From the NCBI GenBank assembly GCA_012295275.1, contig CM022679.1:31551337-31615336 (forward strand): 64,000 nucleotides of DNA, written 5' to 3'. The position numbers were made by a program, and so were the translations under genes. Source of the DNA: Chrysomallon squamiferum (taxonomy: Eukaryota > Mollusca > Gastropoda > Neomphalida > Peltospiridae). The notes under the pieces are model-generated. The model was not told the origin of the DNA. It searched no databases and saw only the letters and a list, made by a program, of their open reading frames with translations. Below, one piece after another: positions 1 to 15,040 of the stretch (positions within the stretch are counted from its first letter, which is position 1; each line of letters starts with the position of its first letter).

Positions 1-518
1 ATATCTATATACAATATAAAAATAGTATAGCAGTTAGACTCAATATATCGGTAAATGATATTTCTCACTTTTTAAAATATAATTTGTAAAATGTTTAACG
101 AGATTATTCTTATTTCCGAGAAAGTAACAATGCCGTTGACGAGATTTTAACGTATGACACCCATATATGCATGTGCATGTGCATGTATGTACGTATGTAT
201 GTCTGTATGTCTGTATGTATTTGTGAGATTAACTGCGTAAGGAGCCTATAGAAATAACTGTCTAACAAAAAAATGTTTTGGATTAGTTGGATCATATTTA
301 TAATGACACGAATTACATACAACATACCTTGTTCCTTCTTGTTAATTACAATATTCGAGTAAATGTCACTTTTGTAAATCAGTTTTTACATAGCACTGAC
401 TCCTTAATGAACAACATGCATGTATATAATCTATGCACGTTTATTTCTTTCTACATGTGAGTCTTTAATTGAGTGTATTCACCTGTCCCTTTAATCAATT
501 ATATAGCTAACTGTATAT

Positions 519-603
519 CTATGCATCTATGCATCTGTCTATCTGTCTATCTCTCTATATGTCTGTCTATCCATCTATCTATCTATCTATCTGTCTATCT
601 GCA
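519..603. repeat. TCTA/TCTG tetranucleotide microsatellite
   Basis: Imperfect run of tcta, tctg and tgca tetranucleotides. Related GATA/GACA runs occur at 24,840-24,990 and 38,400-38,575, and on the opposite strand at 32,160-32,500, at comparable positions in the other units. Confidence 0.85.
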
Positions 604-1539
604 TTTCTATCTAAATATATAATATATGCATAAATGGGTTGAATATGTCTCATAATTAATCTTGTAACGATTCATAAAACCTTTTTTATTTTAAATTTCT
701 GAATAATAATCATCAAAAATAACAACTCACTAAAACTGATGTTCAATGACGTAAAAATACTGGTTTCAGTAACACATATAAAGTGATTAGTAAATATGAC
801 TCATGTTGAAAGATGTCGGTGGACGAAAACATTCAAATATGGTGCGCGTCAGTTTAACGACAGTACAGGAGGCAGGGTAATGACCACCTACTCTCTAAAA
901 ACTAACTGAGTGAGAGTCAGACATGGAGATTACAATAAACCAAATATTCTATGATAAAAAAAATAAATGTTTATTCTGAATATTCATTTGGTTTTTATGC
1001 TCTAGACTGAGAAAATATACGATTTGTTCTTTTTTGTGTGTTTTTTTTAAATTTATTTTTGTAATATATACCATTACCACTATTAAAACATTAGATAAGA
1101 CTAAAAACGCCTCTAATATTTAAAACATGAATATTAATACTGTCACAATTTTAATAACAGTAAAAATATCTTCTTTATTATGGCACCATAAAAATATGAA
1201 ATTACCAAACATGACTAATTATTAAATAAGTGAATAAACTTTAATGACTTATGTCCTCAAAAATAAAATAAAATAAAATTAACAAGTTCTCTCCATGTTG
1301 CAGGTCAGTTGAGGGTCACAACAAATCACAGTCATCATCAGGGCTCATAATGGTCATAAACCATATCAGCATTTTCCCTACACCTGTCAGATTTATAGTT
1401 CTGTACATTTCTATTTCTGACATTTACTGAATAATCCCCTTCCCTTGACATGCTGAATTTTCTTTCTTTATATCATTTCTACCTGTTTTTATTATTATTA
1501 TTATTATTATTATTAATTTAGAGATCAATGTCAAAAAGT

Positions 1540-1955
1540 GCACACACATATCTATATACATATCTATACATACATACATATGACATAGATATGAGAAACA
1601 TATATGATTACACCTATACAAACATATATACACACAGACACACATGCATATATACACATGTACATTCAAATATATATATGTGTTTATATATATATACAGA
1701 CAGATGTACATACATAGATACATATACATACATACAAACATATATACATACACTTTGTCAAGAAATGCACACTCATACACACACATCTATATACATATCT
1801 ATACATAAATACATACATGCTTACACCAATACAAACATATATATACACAGACACACATACATATACAAACATGTGCATACATATATGTATATCTATGCAC
1901 ACACATGTACATACATAGATACATATACATACATACATACATATATACACTTTTA
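1540..1955. repeat. ACAT/ACACAT cryptically simple repeat region
   Basis: About 400 bases of interleaved acat, acacat and atat words with two non-simple interruptions containing gtcaagaaatgcacac-like text. It recurs at 7,548-7,965, 25,260-25,505 and 38,845-39,015. The repeated ORFs reading HTYIHTYIHIYT-like peptides are artefacts of this repeat. Confidence 0.85.
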
Positions 1956-2845
1956 TGTTCTTTTTTTCTAATAAGCTATAGGTAGTAAGATAGATAACTG
2001 TTCATGCATTTACAGTTCAATTATTTTACGTAATCTTCTTAGTAGCTGTTAAAATAGAGGCAGACAGACAGAGTGTATGACAGATGTACAGATTAAAATA
2101 TGTCAGTTTTCTTTTTAAGCTGTAACAATTTTAATATTTTTGACTGATTTATACTTTTCTGTCGTAGTACAGAATAATATAATATTCAAATCTTTGATAC
2201 AAAATATTTTACTACATTCGTACATGATTTTAGAAAGCTCGTGTTATCGATATCATAGATATTCTTCCAGGAAGGTTGTTGAATAACACAACTGTTTTTG
2301 ATATTTTCACATGATATATATACATTTTATCATTAAAGTATCCCGACATTAAAGAAATTTAAAGGACAGAAAGACCGTGTGACAGATATAGAGATTAAAA
2401 TATGTCAGATAACTTTCTAAGCTGTCAGAATTTTAACATTTACTGCCAGATTTGTAATTTTTTGTCGTTGTAAAGACTAATATAATATTCAAATGTCTGA
2501 TACAAAATATGTTATTACATTAGTACATGATTATTTTAAAAGGCTCGTGCATTCGATATAGTACACTTTCTTCCTGCTAGTTTGTTCAATAACACTACTG
2601 TTTTCGGTAAGATGTTTTCACATTTTATATATATTTTTAATGATCCCGACACTGCTAATAAATTTCATGAAACAGTATTTACAATCATTTAATAAGAGAA
2701 TGTGTTGGATTTGATAAATAATCATCCTATAGTAGATATTTCATATATTATAATAGTCATTATATTAATCAGCGTAAAAAGAAAAAAATGTATATTTTAA
2801 TCACTAAAAAATAAATTTATTTCGCTAAAAATCTGCATGTTTCAG

Positions 2846-2860
2846 TTGACCTGGTTTGCA
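2846..2860 (+). promoter_or_regulatory. Splice acceptor and 15-nt 5' UTR just before the exon-1 ATG
   Basis: A pyrimidine-rich acceptor (catgtttcag in A; catattacag in E at 40,171-40,180) lies exactly 15 nt before the start codon in A, B, D, E, F and the 26,675 stub. The coding first exon therefore probably continues an upstream, unidentified 5' UTR exon, or is joined to a spliced leader. No TATA box or transcription start can be assigned with confidence. Confidence 0.45.
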
Positions 2861-5203
2861 ATGACTGTACTGAAACTGAAAATGTTTCTCGTCTTGCTAA
2901 TTTTGGGATCAGTGGTGGCCGTGTCAGCTGTGGAATGGGAACCTTACAAACCACCGTAAGATTCATTTTAGCTGTCTTCTTATGTGAATCCAAACATAAA
3001 TTACTTTATTTTGTAAGATTTATTTCTGTTCTTCTTACTTAATAAATATCAGACGAGGTTGGAAAATTGAAGACGAAGGATTCCAGATTCAGACTATTTA
3101 AATGTATCTTTGTATATCCTATACTCGCTGTTATTTACAAGTAAATGTTATAGAGAAAGAACTAATTCCATTCATATTTTGTGTAAAACGCTTTATTATA
3201 TTATTATATGTATTTCTTTTTTGCACATTTTTCAGAACACCGTCAGTGTAATATATCATTACATGACATTCACACAATATTTCTGTCCTGTATAAAGAAA
3301 CATACTGTATCAAGTAAACTAATAGCATACAAATTAAAATTAGGAAAAACAATCTGTGAAATAGTGTTTCCTTCTAATCCAATAATAAAAAAGAATTAGA
3401 ATTATTAAGAGTTGAGAATCAGTTTATGTTTCTCCTTCTTTTTCTGTCTTTCTTTGTTTTCTTCCACAACTACAGCAACTTCGACCCACGTTGTTATTTT
3501 ACTAAATAGTACTCATATCAGTGTTCACTTTTCAGAAACAGAAGTAGGGCTTATCTGTGTGTATCAATTTATCTCCACACAGAAGTGTGTGTGTGAGAGA
3601 GAGTGGCAAACAGCAGCAAAAACAACAAAGATAATGATGATGATAATACTAAATTGTACTAATATCAGTGTTCACTTTTACAGATTGAAAAAGAGTATTC
3701 GTAGGTGAGTACAGCCAAACCACCTACACCACAACTGCAACCGCCAACACAAAAAACAACATAATCAACAACAAGAACAACACTAATAATAATAATAATA
3801 AAAATAATTGATGATTCCGATGAATATTATATGTGTTGATGAATAGTATGTGGACAGCGATGAATGGTAATAGTAAGAAATGTGATAATTATTTCATTAT
3901 TATGTCTGCTGAAAAATTGATTTTTATTTTTATTTATGTGTTCCCTTGAGAGAATGGTATGTGTCAATTATCAGTAGGGATCTTAACTGTATTTACAACA
4001 GTACCAAACAAATTCTTACATCAAAATTGAAGTAACAAATACACATCTGACCTGTTGTAATTTTATGCACTTTAATATAAATATTTTTAAATGAATTTTG
4101 AGAAGACTAACCATGAGATGGATCCAAATTTATTTTTAAGTTCCGATACTTATTATTTGATTGATAATTGTTGTTTCTCTTCAAAATATTAAACAAACAA
4201 ACAGACTGGCAAGTCTCATTCTCTTAAATTGTAAGACAATTCAATTCAGAAGAAATATTATATATTGGGTCTTAGTTTTGGAAAACGTATCAGAAACCAT
4301 TAAAAACAAGTCTCTTTGATATATTCGTAAGTTAATAGAGAGCACCCCACCTGGAAAAAGAACTGAATGGGGATTTCATGCAGTATGAACATAATGGCAT
4401 TAAAACAGACGACAGTGATAAAAAATAAATTGTTAAAAAGGACCTCATATGACAATGCTGATAATGCTGAATTCATTTTCTAACAAATGGACACTCAATC
4501 AGTTTATGCTTTTTAAACATTCACACGTCTTTTGCTGTAAATGTATAATGTTTTCAATCCCTGTCTAAGTGAAGTCCATTATCCTTACTATTGTACTAAT
4601 TCAGCACTTTTTTCCTTACTTTTATTTTACTATTTCTATCAGGCTTTACATAAAATAATAATAGTAAAATAAAACGAAAAACGTAGTTTCCATGATTATT
4701 TATATTTATAAAACAGGTACAGAGCTGGCTTGTAAGTCTCATTCTCTGAAACTGTAAGACAAATTACATCAGCAGAAATATTATACTGGGTTTTAGTTTT
4801 CGCAATACGCATAGAAACTATTAAATATAACTGTCACTGAATTGCACCGGTTCGGAATAAAAACATATTTTTTAATGTTGACAGGAGGCAATTTCACCAT
4901 TTAGAAATACAAGAATTCAGTTTCAGAAGACCGTACAAATGTCCAAGCTTATGATTTAAAAATCTCAAAAAATAAGTGAAACATTTCACATTACTGTCTA
5001 GCACTTTGTAAATTCATACCACAAAGGTGAAGATATAATCACGTTTGTGAACAAACCCACGACAAAATCATACTCACATTAAATTTCCTAATTTATCCTT
5101 CAGACAGTATATATATTTTTTTTACTTTAACAAAAGACAATAATGTATATTACAGTTTAACTAATGCGGACTATAAGAAAATACATTATAAGAAAAAAAA
5201 ATG

Positions 5204-5249
<46 letters not shown>

Positions 5250-6121
5250 TAACAAAAATAATAATAATTTAAAAAAATGATATTTAAATTTCTAGAAGAT
5301 ATACTGAATTTAAATTCAAAGCGTTTTTCTCCAAATCTTAAGAATATCATGTGTACAGTTAAATAATAATAATAATAATAATAATAAAAATAATAATAAT
5401 AGTAATAATAATAATAATAATAATAACAACAATAACAACAACAATAATAATAATAATAATAATAAAAATAATAATAATAGTAATAATAATAATAATAATA
5501 ACAACAACAATAACAACAACAATAATAATAATGATAATACTCTTACACAGCAGTTCAGATAAACTTTGTATTTTAAAGACGATGTCAAAATGAAGAGAAA
5601 AGATCGGAACAGTTCGTTATCAATAGGTGTATAGAGGTGATCTGAAGTAAAATAAAACAAAAATGTCTCCGAAATAAGAAAAAATGTAATTTGTATTTTC
5701 AGGAGAGGCGACCGACCTGTTATCTCTGATTTGCTTCACATCAGAAGTTGTAAGTGTAGTTATTTTTGTCTAAACTAATACAAGAAAGAAAATGTATATT
5801 TTTGTGGATACTTATGTACGTAACTAAGCATATATCACTCAGTGAATGTATGTATGTATGTATGTATGTATGTATGTATGTATGATTGTATGTATGTATG
5901 TAGATGTATGCATAAACGTGTGTATCTATGTATGTAGGTATGTCATACATGTGTGTATGTGCATCTGAAGAATGAATGGATATTGATAAAAATAATGTCT
6001 GATTTAAATTTCTAATTTCTTTAATTATTGGCGGCAGAGAGCTGATATTATGTATTTATTTACTGTTTTTCTCGTTTCAGTGTCAGGAAAACAGCGAGAA
6101 AGCAAGATGAGCTCACGATAA
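2861..6121 (+). CDS. Gene A: secreted small basic protein of a microexon gene family, with an RGD motif
   Basis: Function unknown. Seen exons: 2861-2955 (start MTVLKLKMFLVLLILGSVVA, signal-peptide-like), 3236-3241, 3684-3704 (LKKSIR), 3951-3956, 4717-4731 (YRAG), 4885-4932 (RQFHHLEIQEFSFRR), 5703-5749 (PRGDRPVISDLLHIRS) and 6081-6121 (LSGKQRESKMSSR, then TAA). Internal exons up to the 48-nt one are multiples of three, all entered and left in phase 2, so skipping any of them keeps the frame. Together they give 279 nt, 92 codons plus stop. Most introns are GT-AG; exon 2 has a weak gtcagt donor and the exon at 3951 a ttgag acceptor, so those two are least sure. The product should be exported, cationic after cleavage (likely after VVA or VSA), with no cysteine in the mature part. 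The RGD tripeptide near residue 65 is unique to this copy. The start is the only ATG ahead of the signal peptide, 15 nt after a good acceptor (2,845). Confidence 0.7.
4885..4932 (+). other. Conserved 48-nt core exon of the family (copy in gene A)
   Basis: This exon occurs in six copies: 4885-4932, 10861-10908, 22189-22236, 27958-28005 (minus), 42504-42551 and 48682-48729. Every copy is exactly 48 nt, follows ...tgacag (tgttgacag in A, B, C and F), is followed by gtacaa, and is open in phase 2. Differences are in-frame substitutions (for example H to Q in D; E to Q, Q to K and F to L in F). It is the most constant part of the mature protein: basic, aromatic, ending Arg-Arg-Pro. Confidence 0.7.
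5203..5535. repeat. (AAT)n/(AAC)n trinucleotide arrays in the last large intron of gene A
   Basis: Two arrays (about 5,203-5,270 and 5,361-5,535) separated by a conserved 80-base segment. Equivalent pairs are at 11,166-11,433 (B), 22,492-22,763 (C), reversed at 27,605-27,700 (D) and 49,035-49,107 (F). They give the poly-Leu antisense ORFs, which are not genes. Confidence 0.85.
5844..5935. repeat. (GTAT)n microsatellite in the final intron of gene A
   Basis: Run of gtat with variants, between the 47-nt exon and the 41-nt terminal exon. It recurs at the same place in B (11,747-11,840), C (23,080-23,175), D (reversed, 27,180-27,310), E (43,015-43,110) and F (49,405-49,524). In F the assembly breaks inside it. 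Confidence 0.8.
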
Positions 6122-6125
6122 TAAA
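6120..6125 (+). terminator. AATAAA polyadenylation hexamer overlapping the stop codon of gene A
   Basis: The reading CGA TAA TAAAAT places AATAAA across the last two bases of the stop codon. The arrangement is identical in B (12,037-12,042), C (23,378-23,383), D (26,999-27,004 on the minus strand) and E (43,308-43,313). If used, the 3' UTR would be only some 10-30 nt. Confidence 0.45.
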
Positions 6126-6228
6126 ATATTGTGTGATGAAAACACTTAAGTGTCTATTATGAATCTGTTTAACCTATTTCTATCATTCTATTTAGATAAA
6201 ATGTCATAAAATCATTAACGATTTAACT

Positions 6229-8831
<2,603 letters not shown>

Positions 8832-8846
8832 TTGACCTGGTTTGCA

Positions 8847-11166
8847 ATGTCTGTACTGAAACTGAAAATGTTTCTCGTCTTGCTAATTTTGGGATCAGTG
8901 GTGGCCGTGTCAGCTCATAAATCGGAACCTCGCAGACCACCGTAAGATTCATTTTAGCTGTCTTCTTATGTGAATCCAAATGTAAATTATTTTATTTTGT
9001 AAGATTTATTTCTGTTCTTCTTACTCATTAAATATCTGACGAGGTTGGAAAATTGAAGACGAAGGATTCCAGATTCAGACTATTTAAATGTATCTTTGTA
9101 TATCCTATCCTCGCTGTTATTTACAAGTAAATGTTATAGAGAAAGAACTAATTCCATTCATATTTTGTGTAAAACGCTTTATTATATTATTATATGTATT
9201 TCTTTTTTGCACATTTTTCAGAACACCGTCAGTGTAATTTATCATTACATGACATTCACACAATATTTCTGTCCTGTATAAAGAAACATACTGTATCAAG
9301 TAAACTAATAGCATACAAATTAAAATTAGGAAAAACAATCTGTGAAATAGTGTTTCCTTCTAATCCAATAATAAAAAAGAATTAGAATTATTAAGAGTTG
9401 AGAATCAGTTTATGTTTCTCCTTCTTTTTCTGTCTTTCTTTGTTTTCTTCCACAACTACAGCAACTTCGACCCACGTAGTTATTTTACTAAATTGTACTC
9501 ATATCAGTGTTCACTTTTCAAAAACAGAAGTAGGGCTTATCTGTGTGTATCAATTTATCTCCACACAGAAGGGTGTGTGTGAGAGAGAGTGGCAAACAGC
9601 AGCAAAAACAACAAAAATAATGATGATGATAATACTAAATTGTACTAATATCAGTGTTCACTTTTACAGATTCAAAAGGAGTATTCGTAGGTGAGTACAG
9701 CCAAACCACCTACACCACAACTGCAACCGCCAACACAAAAAACAACATAATCAACAACAACAACAACAACAATAATAATAATAATAATAATTCATGATTC
9801 CTATGAATATTATATGTGTTGATGAATAGTATGTGTACAGCGGTGAATGGTAATAGTAAGAAATGTGATAATTATTTCATTATTATGTCTGCTGAAAAAT
9901 TGATTTTTATTTTTATTTATGTGTTCCCTTGAGAGAATGGTATGTGTCAATTATCAGTAGGGATCTTAACTGTATTTACAACAGTACCAAACAAATTCTT
10001 ACATCAAAATTGAAGTAACAAATACACATCTGACCTGTTGTAATTTTATGCATTTTAATATAAATATTTTTAAATGAATTTTGAGAAGACTAACCATGAG
10101 ATGGATCCAAATTTATTTTTAAGTTCCGATACTTATTATTTGGTTGATAATTGTTGTTTCTCTTCAAAATATTAAACAAACAAACAGCCTGGCAAGTCTC
10201 ATTGTAAGACAATTTAATTCAGCAGAAATATTATATATTGGGTCTTAGTTTTGTAAAACGTATCGGAAACCATTAAAACAAGTCTCTTTGATATATTCGT
10301 AAGTAAATAGAGAGCACCCCACCTGGAAAAAGAACTGAATGGGGATTTCATGCAGTATGAACATAATGGCATTAAAACAGACGACAGTGATAAAAAATAA
10401 ATTGTTAAAAAGGACCTCATTATATATGACAATGCTGATAATGCTGAATTCATTTTCTAACAAATGGACACTCAATCAGTTTATGCTTTTTAAACATTCA
10501 CACTTCTTTTGCTGTAAATTTATAATGTTTTCAATCCCTGTCTAAGTGATGTCCATTATCCTTACTATTGTACTAATTCAGCACTTTTTTCCTTACTTTT
10601 ATTTTACTATTTCTATCAGGATTACATAAAATAATAATAGTAAAATAAAACGAAAAACGTAGTTTCCATGATTATTTATCTTTATAAAACAGGTACAGAG
10701 CTGGCTTGTAAGTCTCATTCTCTTAAACTGTAAGACAAATTACATCAGCTGAAATATTATACTGTGTTTTAGTTTTCGTAATACACATAGAAACTATTAA
10801 ATATAACTGTCACTGAATTGCACTGGTTCGGAATAACATTATATTTTTTAATGTTGACAGGAGGCAATTTCACCATTTAGAAATACAAGAATTCAGTTTC
10901 AGAAGACCGTACAAATGTCAAAGCTTATGATTTAAAAATCTCAAAAAATAAGTGAAACATTTCACATTACTGTCTAGCACATTGTAAATTCATACCACAA
11001 AGGTGAAGATATAATCACGTTTGTGACAAAATCATACTCACATTAAATTTACTAATTTATCTTTGAGACAGTATATATATTTTTTTTACTTTAACAAAAG
11101 ACAATAATGTATATTACAGTTTATCTAATGCTGACTATAACAAAATACATTATAAGAAAAAAAATG

Positions 11167-11230
<64 letters not shown>

Positions 11231-11351
11231 TAATAATAGTTAATTTAAATTAGCGTTTTTAAAAAAATGATATTTAAATTTCTAGAAGCTATACTGAATT
11301 TAAATTCAAAGCGTTTTTCTCCAAATCTTAAGAATATCATGTGTACAGTTA

Positions 11352-11398
<47 letters not shown>

Positions 11399-12038
11399 CA
11401 ACAACAACAACAACAACAATAATAATAATAATGATAATACTCTTACACAGCAGTTCAGATAAACTTTGTATTTTAAAGACGATGTCAAAATGAAGAGAAA
11501 AGATCGAAACAGTTCGTTATCAATAGCTGTATAGTGGTCATCTCAAGTAAAATAAAACAAACATGTCTCCGAAATGAGAAAATATGTAATTTGTATTTTC
11601 AGGAGAGGCGCCCTACCTGTTATCTCTGATTTGCTTCACATCAGAAGTTGTAAGTGTAGTAGTTTTTGTCTAAACTAATACAAGAAAGAAAATGTATATT
11701 TTTGTGGATACTTATGTACGTAACTAAGCATATATCACTCAGTGAATGTATGTATGTATGTATGTATGTATTTATGATTGTATGATTGTATGTATGTATG
11801 TAGATGTATGCATAAACGTGTGTATCTATGTATGTAGGTATGTCATACATGTGCATCTACGTTTGCATAGATAGATAGGGACTGAAGAATGAATGGATAT
11901 TGATAAAAATAATGTCTGATTTAAATTTCTAAATTCTTTAATTATTGCCGGCAGAGAGCTGATATTATGTATTTATTTACTGTTTTTCTCGTTTCAGTGT
12001 CAGGAAACGAGCGAGAAAGCAAGATGAGCTCACGATAA
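8847..12038 (+). CDS. Gene B: secreted small basic protein of the microexon family
   Basis: Tandem sister of gene A. Exons: 8847-8941 (MSVLKLKMFLVLLILGSVVA, then VSAHKSEPRRP), 9222-9227, 9670-9690 (FKRSIR), 9934-9939, 10693-10707 (YRAG), 10861-10908 (RQFHHLEIQEFSFRR), 11603-11649 (PRGALPVISDLLHIRS) and 11998-12038 (LSGNERESKMSSR, stop TAA). All join in frame to 92 codons. Introns are almost identical to those of A, but the residues just after the signal peptide differ (HKSEPRR against VEWEPYK) and RGD has become RGA. Function unknown; the signal peptide points to secretion. Exon 2 and the 6-nt exon at 9,934 have the weakest splice sites. Confidence 0.68.
11166..11433. repeat. (AAT)n and (AAT/AAC)n arrays, unit B
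   Basis: Two arrays, about 11,166-11,240 and 11,353-11,433, in the intron before the 47-nt exon. They match the arrays in units A and C. Confidence 0.85.
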
Positions 12039-12145
12039 TAAAATATTGTGTGATGAAAACACTTAAGTGTCTATTATGAATCTGTTTAACCTATTTCTAT
12101 CATTCTATTTAGATAAAATGTCATAAAATCATTAACGATTTAACT

Positions 12146-12266
<121 letters not shown>

Positions 12267-13382
12267 CATGCATTTTCTGTAAGCATTATCAGTATTTTAT
12301 TTTTATAAATGTGAAATAATATATATTTAAAAGACCAAATTTTCACTGAATAACTTTGACTCATCTTATTTATAGTGGACTTAAATGTTCTTCTGTTCTT
12401 TTTTCGAAATTGAATGTCCTCCAAATCAAGAAAAGTGATAACAATTAATTTTATACTTACTTTTTCTTTCCCGAATCAAACTGGTCTGCACTTTGTAATT
12501 ACAAACACAATGTCTATACATTGGAATGCAATGAAACATCACATTTGTTAAACAGATTCCTAGCGGTGCATCAATACTGTCTAAAACTAAAGCATATCTA
12601 TATAATATAACAATAGTGCAGCAGTTCGATGAATACATCGGTGAATGATACTTCTCACTTTTTAAAATATAATTTGTAAAATATTTAACGAGATTATTCT
12701 TATTTCCGAGAAAGTAACAATGCCGTTGACGAGACATGAACGTATGACACCCACATATGTATGTGTATGTGGATGTATATATGTATGTGTGTATATATGT
12801 ATATATGTATGTATGTATATGTGAGATTAACTGCATACTGAGCCAATAAAAATAACAACTGTCGAACAAAAAATATTTTCTTTTATAATTGGGAATAAGA
12901 TGCATCATATTTATACTAAAACAAATTACATACAACATAGCTACTTTCTTCGTATTAATTACAGTATTCGAGTAAATGTCACAAATAGTGTTTACATAGC
13001 ACTGAAACTGACAATTATTCTTAAAATGAGTCATCAACACTTTAAAAAAAAATCACTGAATTAATAATAATCATCAAAAATAAGAACTCACTAAAACTGA
13101 TGTTCAATGACGTTACAGAACTGGTTTCTGTAACATATATAAAGTGATAAGTAGATATGTCCTTAAAATCATGTCCTTCGATTGTACTATTGTTACTGTA
13201 ATTACTAGCATGAATGTGAATGCATATTCTTACTTCACATAAGGCAATATTGAATTAAACACTGTTTCCTCTGTTACATTAAAAACATTCCAATTTTGAA
13301 AAGAATATGTTCTCTTTCTTAGAAACAGTTTCCAGTTAAAAATATTTTGTCGAATAGAAACATTAAAGAGGTACAATTTATA
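12267..13382. other. 3' flank of unit B, shared with units C and E
   Basis: Unit 3' flank recurring at 23,597-24,660 and 37,195-38,240 with high similarity. It contains gtatgtgtatgt-type simple sequence near 12,755-12,820. An antisense ORF of about 200 codons (12,426-13,040) crosses it, but lacks domain character and is broken in the paralogous copies. No gene is supported. Confidence 0.55.
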
Positions 13383-14294
13383 CTTTACCTCAGTTTGACA
13401 ATGTCTGCAATATAGACACATTGTCTCTAGACCAACATTGTGTGAAGTTTAATTGATATGATTGTGACTCGAATACTGGCACCATCCGTCAGTTTATGTT
13501 CAGTTAGATACATCTGATCTAAGATAAGTTAACGTTAACTTACTGGACATATTCCAATTTTATTACACCATGAAAAAATGGAGAGATTATAAATTATTGT
13601 CGTATTATAAACAATAATACACTTTAATTTAACAGCTATTTGTGGATATTATTGTTGTTATTGCGCTTGTTGTTTTTAATTACTGTTATTATCATGATCG
13701 CCATTATCATTATTATAATCATTTATTCATTTATTTGTTTATTTATTTTAAATAGTATAACATTTGGTGTTACCATATTTGATGGACCATAATCTACATT
13801 ACTATTGTTAAAATGGTGTTTAGTCTATTAGTGATCAAGGCTATGTTAAGAAAGAAAACAGACACACATATACACACAAAAACTCAGAGATCAACAACAG
13901 AAGCGTGATATTAAGAAGTAAAAAAAATTACACCTTAAAAAATAAAAAGTTGTTATTGATATATGTACTTTGCAGTTCGTAATAGGTGTTTCAAAAAAAG
14001 AGACAAAAGCTGATCTAATAGTACTGACTTATTGGTGACGTCATTTATGTTAGGGATAAAAAGATTGATACTCACAGGTAGTAGGGTAATCTGTACAAAG
14101 AAGATAAACACTCAGGTGAATAATTTCAAAAATATCTGTGTTTCTATGTGTGTTTGTATTTGTGAGTGGCTGTGTGTCCACGTGGGAGAAAAAACGTATA
14201 TATTTGTGAGGAAAGAAGTGTTGGTTATTTCTGGATTGTATGTAAAGGGCATAAAAATCTAGAGATACAGAGAGTCATACACACAGAGAGGGAG

Positions 14295-14300
<6 letters not shown>

Positions 14301-14369
<69 letters not shown>
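14301..14369. repeat. (GA)n microsatellite
   Basis: Pure ga run at the end of copy 1 of the triplicated block. Confidence 0.95.
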
Positions 14370-14371
<2 letters not shown>

Positions 14372-14939
14372 TTAACAGTTGCCTATAACTAAAATATTTG
14401 GAAATTTTAATATAGTCATTCTCCTGGACATCTAGCTCAGTCCCTGTGTCAGACATATATTTATCTTTGTTTCTTCATATTAAAGTGGACTTGAAATATA
14501 GTTCACTTACTCCTCAGATCTTATTGATCACCCAAACCGGCTCAGAATAGAAAATAAATTTATTTTACTGAGTGGAACTTTTCGCTGAATAGAAACTTTA
14601 ACTAGCTACATGTTACCTCAGCCTGACATTGTCTGTAATAGCTCAGACATAAAGTGTCTGTAGTCGATCGTTCAGGGATATTTACTTTATGTGATTATGC
14701 CTCGTATAGTGGCACTATCCGTCATTTTAAGTTGAGCTACATATATCTTATGTAGGATAAATTAATGTGAACTTAATGGACGAATTCTATATGTTTATTA
14801 TTACATTATGAAGACATCAAAGATATAATAAATGATTCTGTTATTATAAACAATAACAAAATTTAATTTCACAGCCTTTATGGATGTTGTTATTACTGTT
14901 ATTGATATTGTTGTTATTATTACAATATTATAATCATGG

Positions 14940-14949
14940 TTATTATTAA

Positions 14950-15030
<81 letters not shown>

Positions 15031-15040
15031 TTCACATATT
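14940..15040. repeat. (ATT)n/(ATTT)n microsatellite
   Basis: An att run passes into an attt run within copy 2 of the triplicated block. Confidence 0.9.

Larger units (their letters stand above)
1..2845. other. 5' flanking DNA of gene-family unit A
   Basis: No gene is supported here. The first ~300 bases match the 3' flank found after other units (6,660-6,930; 12,590-12,900; 23,910-24,230; 37,520-37,800), so the window opens at a unit boundary. Bases from about 1,000 to 2,845 recur at 6,980-8,831, and parts recur upstream of exon 1 in units E and F and, reversed, in unit D. Short ORFs on both strands here are translations of ACAT-type simple repeats. Confidence 0.6.

Noticed and set aside
535-603. 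Possible CRISPR-like or tandem direct repeats
   Set aside because: Tetranucleotide microsatellite without spacers; the genome is eukaryotic.
1424-1971. ORFs of 88-147 codons on both strands (YIHTYIHTYI-like)
   Set aside because: They are translations of ACAT/ACACAT simple repeats, present on both strands at once and with no splice or start context. The same holds at 7,574-7,989, 25,199-25,500, 33,472-33,793 and 35,727-35,977.
3208-3399. Paired plus and minus ORFs of 61-73 codons repeated in every unit (3.1-3.4, 9.1-9.4, 30.0-30.2, 40.5-40.7, 46.5-46.7 kb)
   Set aside because: They recur because the whole intron is duplicated. They lie around exon 2 in both strands and show no coding-type conservation beyond that of neighbouring intron.
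3463-3494. Exon-like CAACTTCGACCCAC after ccacaactacag
   Set aside because: The acceptor is good, but the following gttgtt is a poor donor and 14 nt would shift the frame. Present in all units but not usable in the joined frames.
3580-3608. Exon-like segment after atctccacacag (AAGTGTGTGTG, GA-rich)
   Set aside because: Length is not a multiple of three, the donor is gcaaac or gtaaac, and the content is GT/GA simple sequence.
4205-4208. 4-nt element ACTG or CCTG between caaacaaacag and gcaagt or gtaagt (also 47,365)
   Set aside because: Likely relic of a duplicated cassette. Four bases would break the frame, and the acceptor lacks a pyrimidine tract.
5316-5660. Antisense ORF with a long poly-leucine stretch
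   Set aside because: It reads the (AAT/AAC)n arrays in an intron of gene A; length varies with the array in units B and C.
12426-13040. 204-codon antisense ORF
   Set aside because: The longest ORF in the window, but it has no domain, crosses a (GTAT)-type repeat, and is broken by stops and frameshifts in the copies at 24.0 and 37.6 kb.
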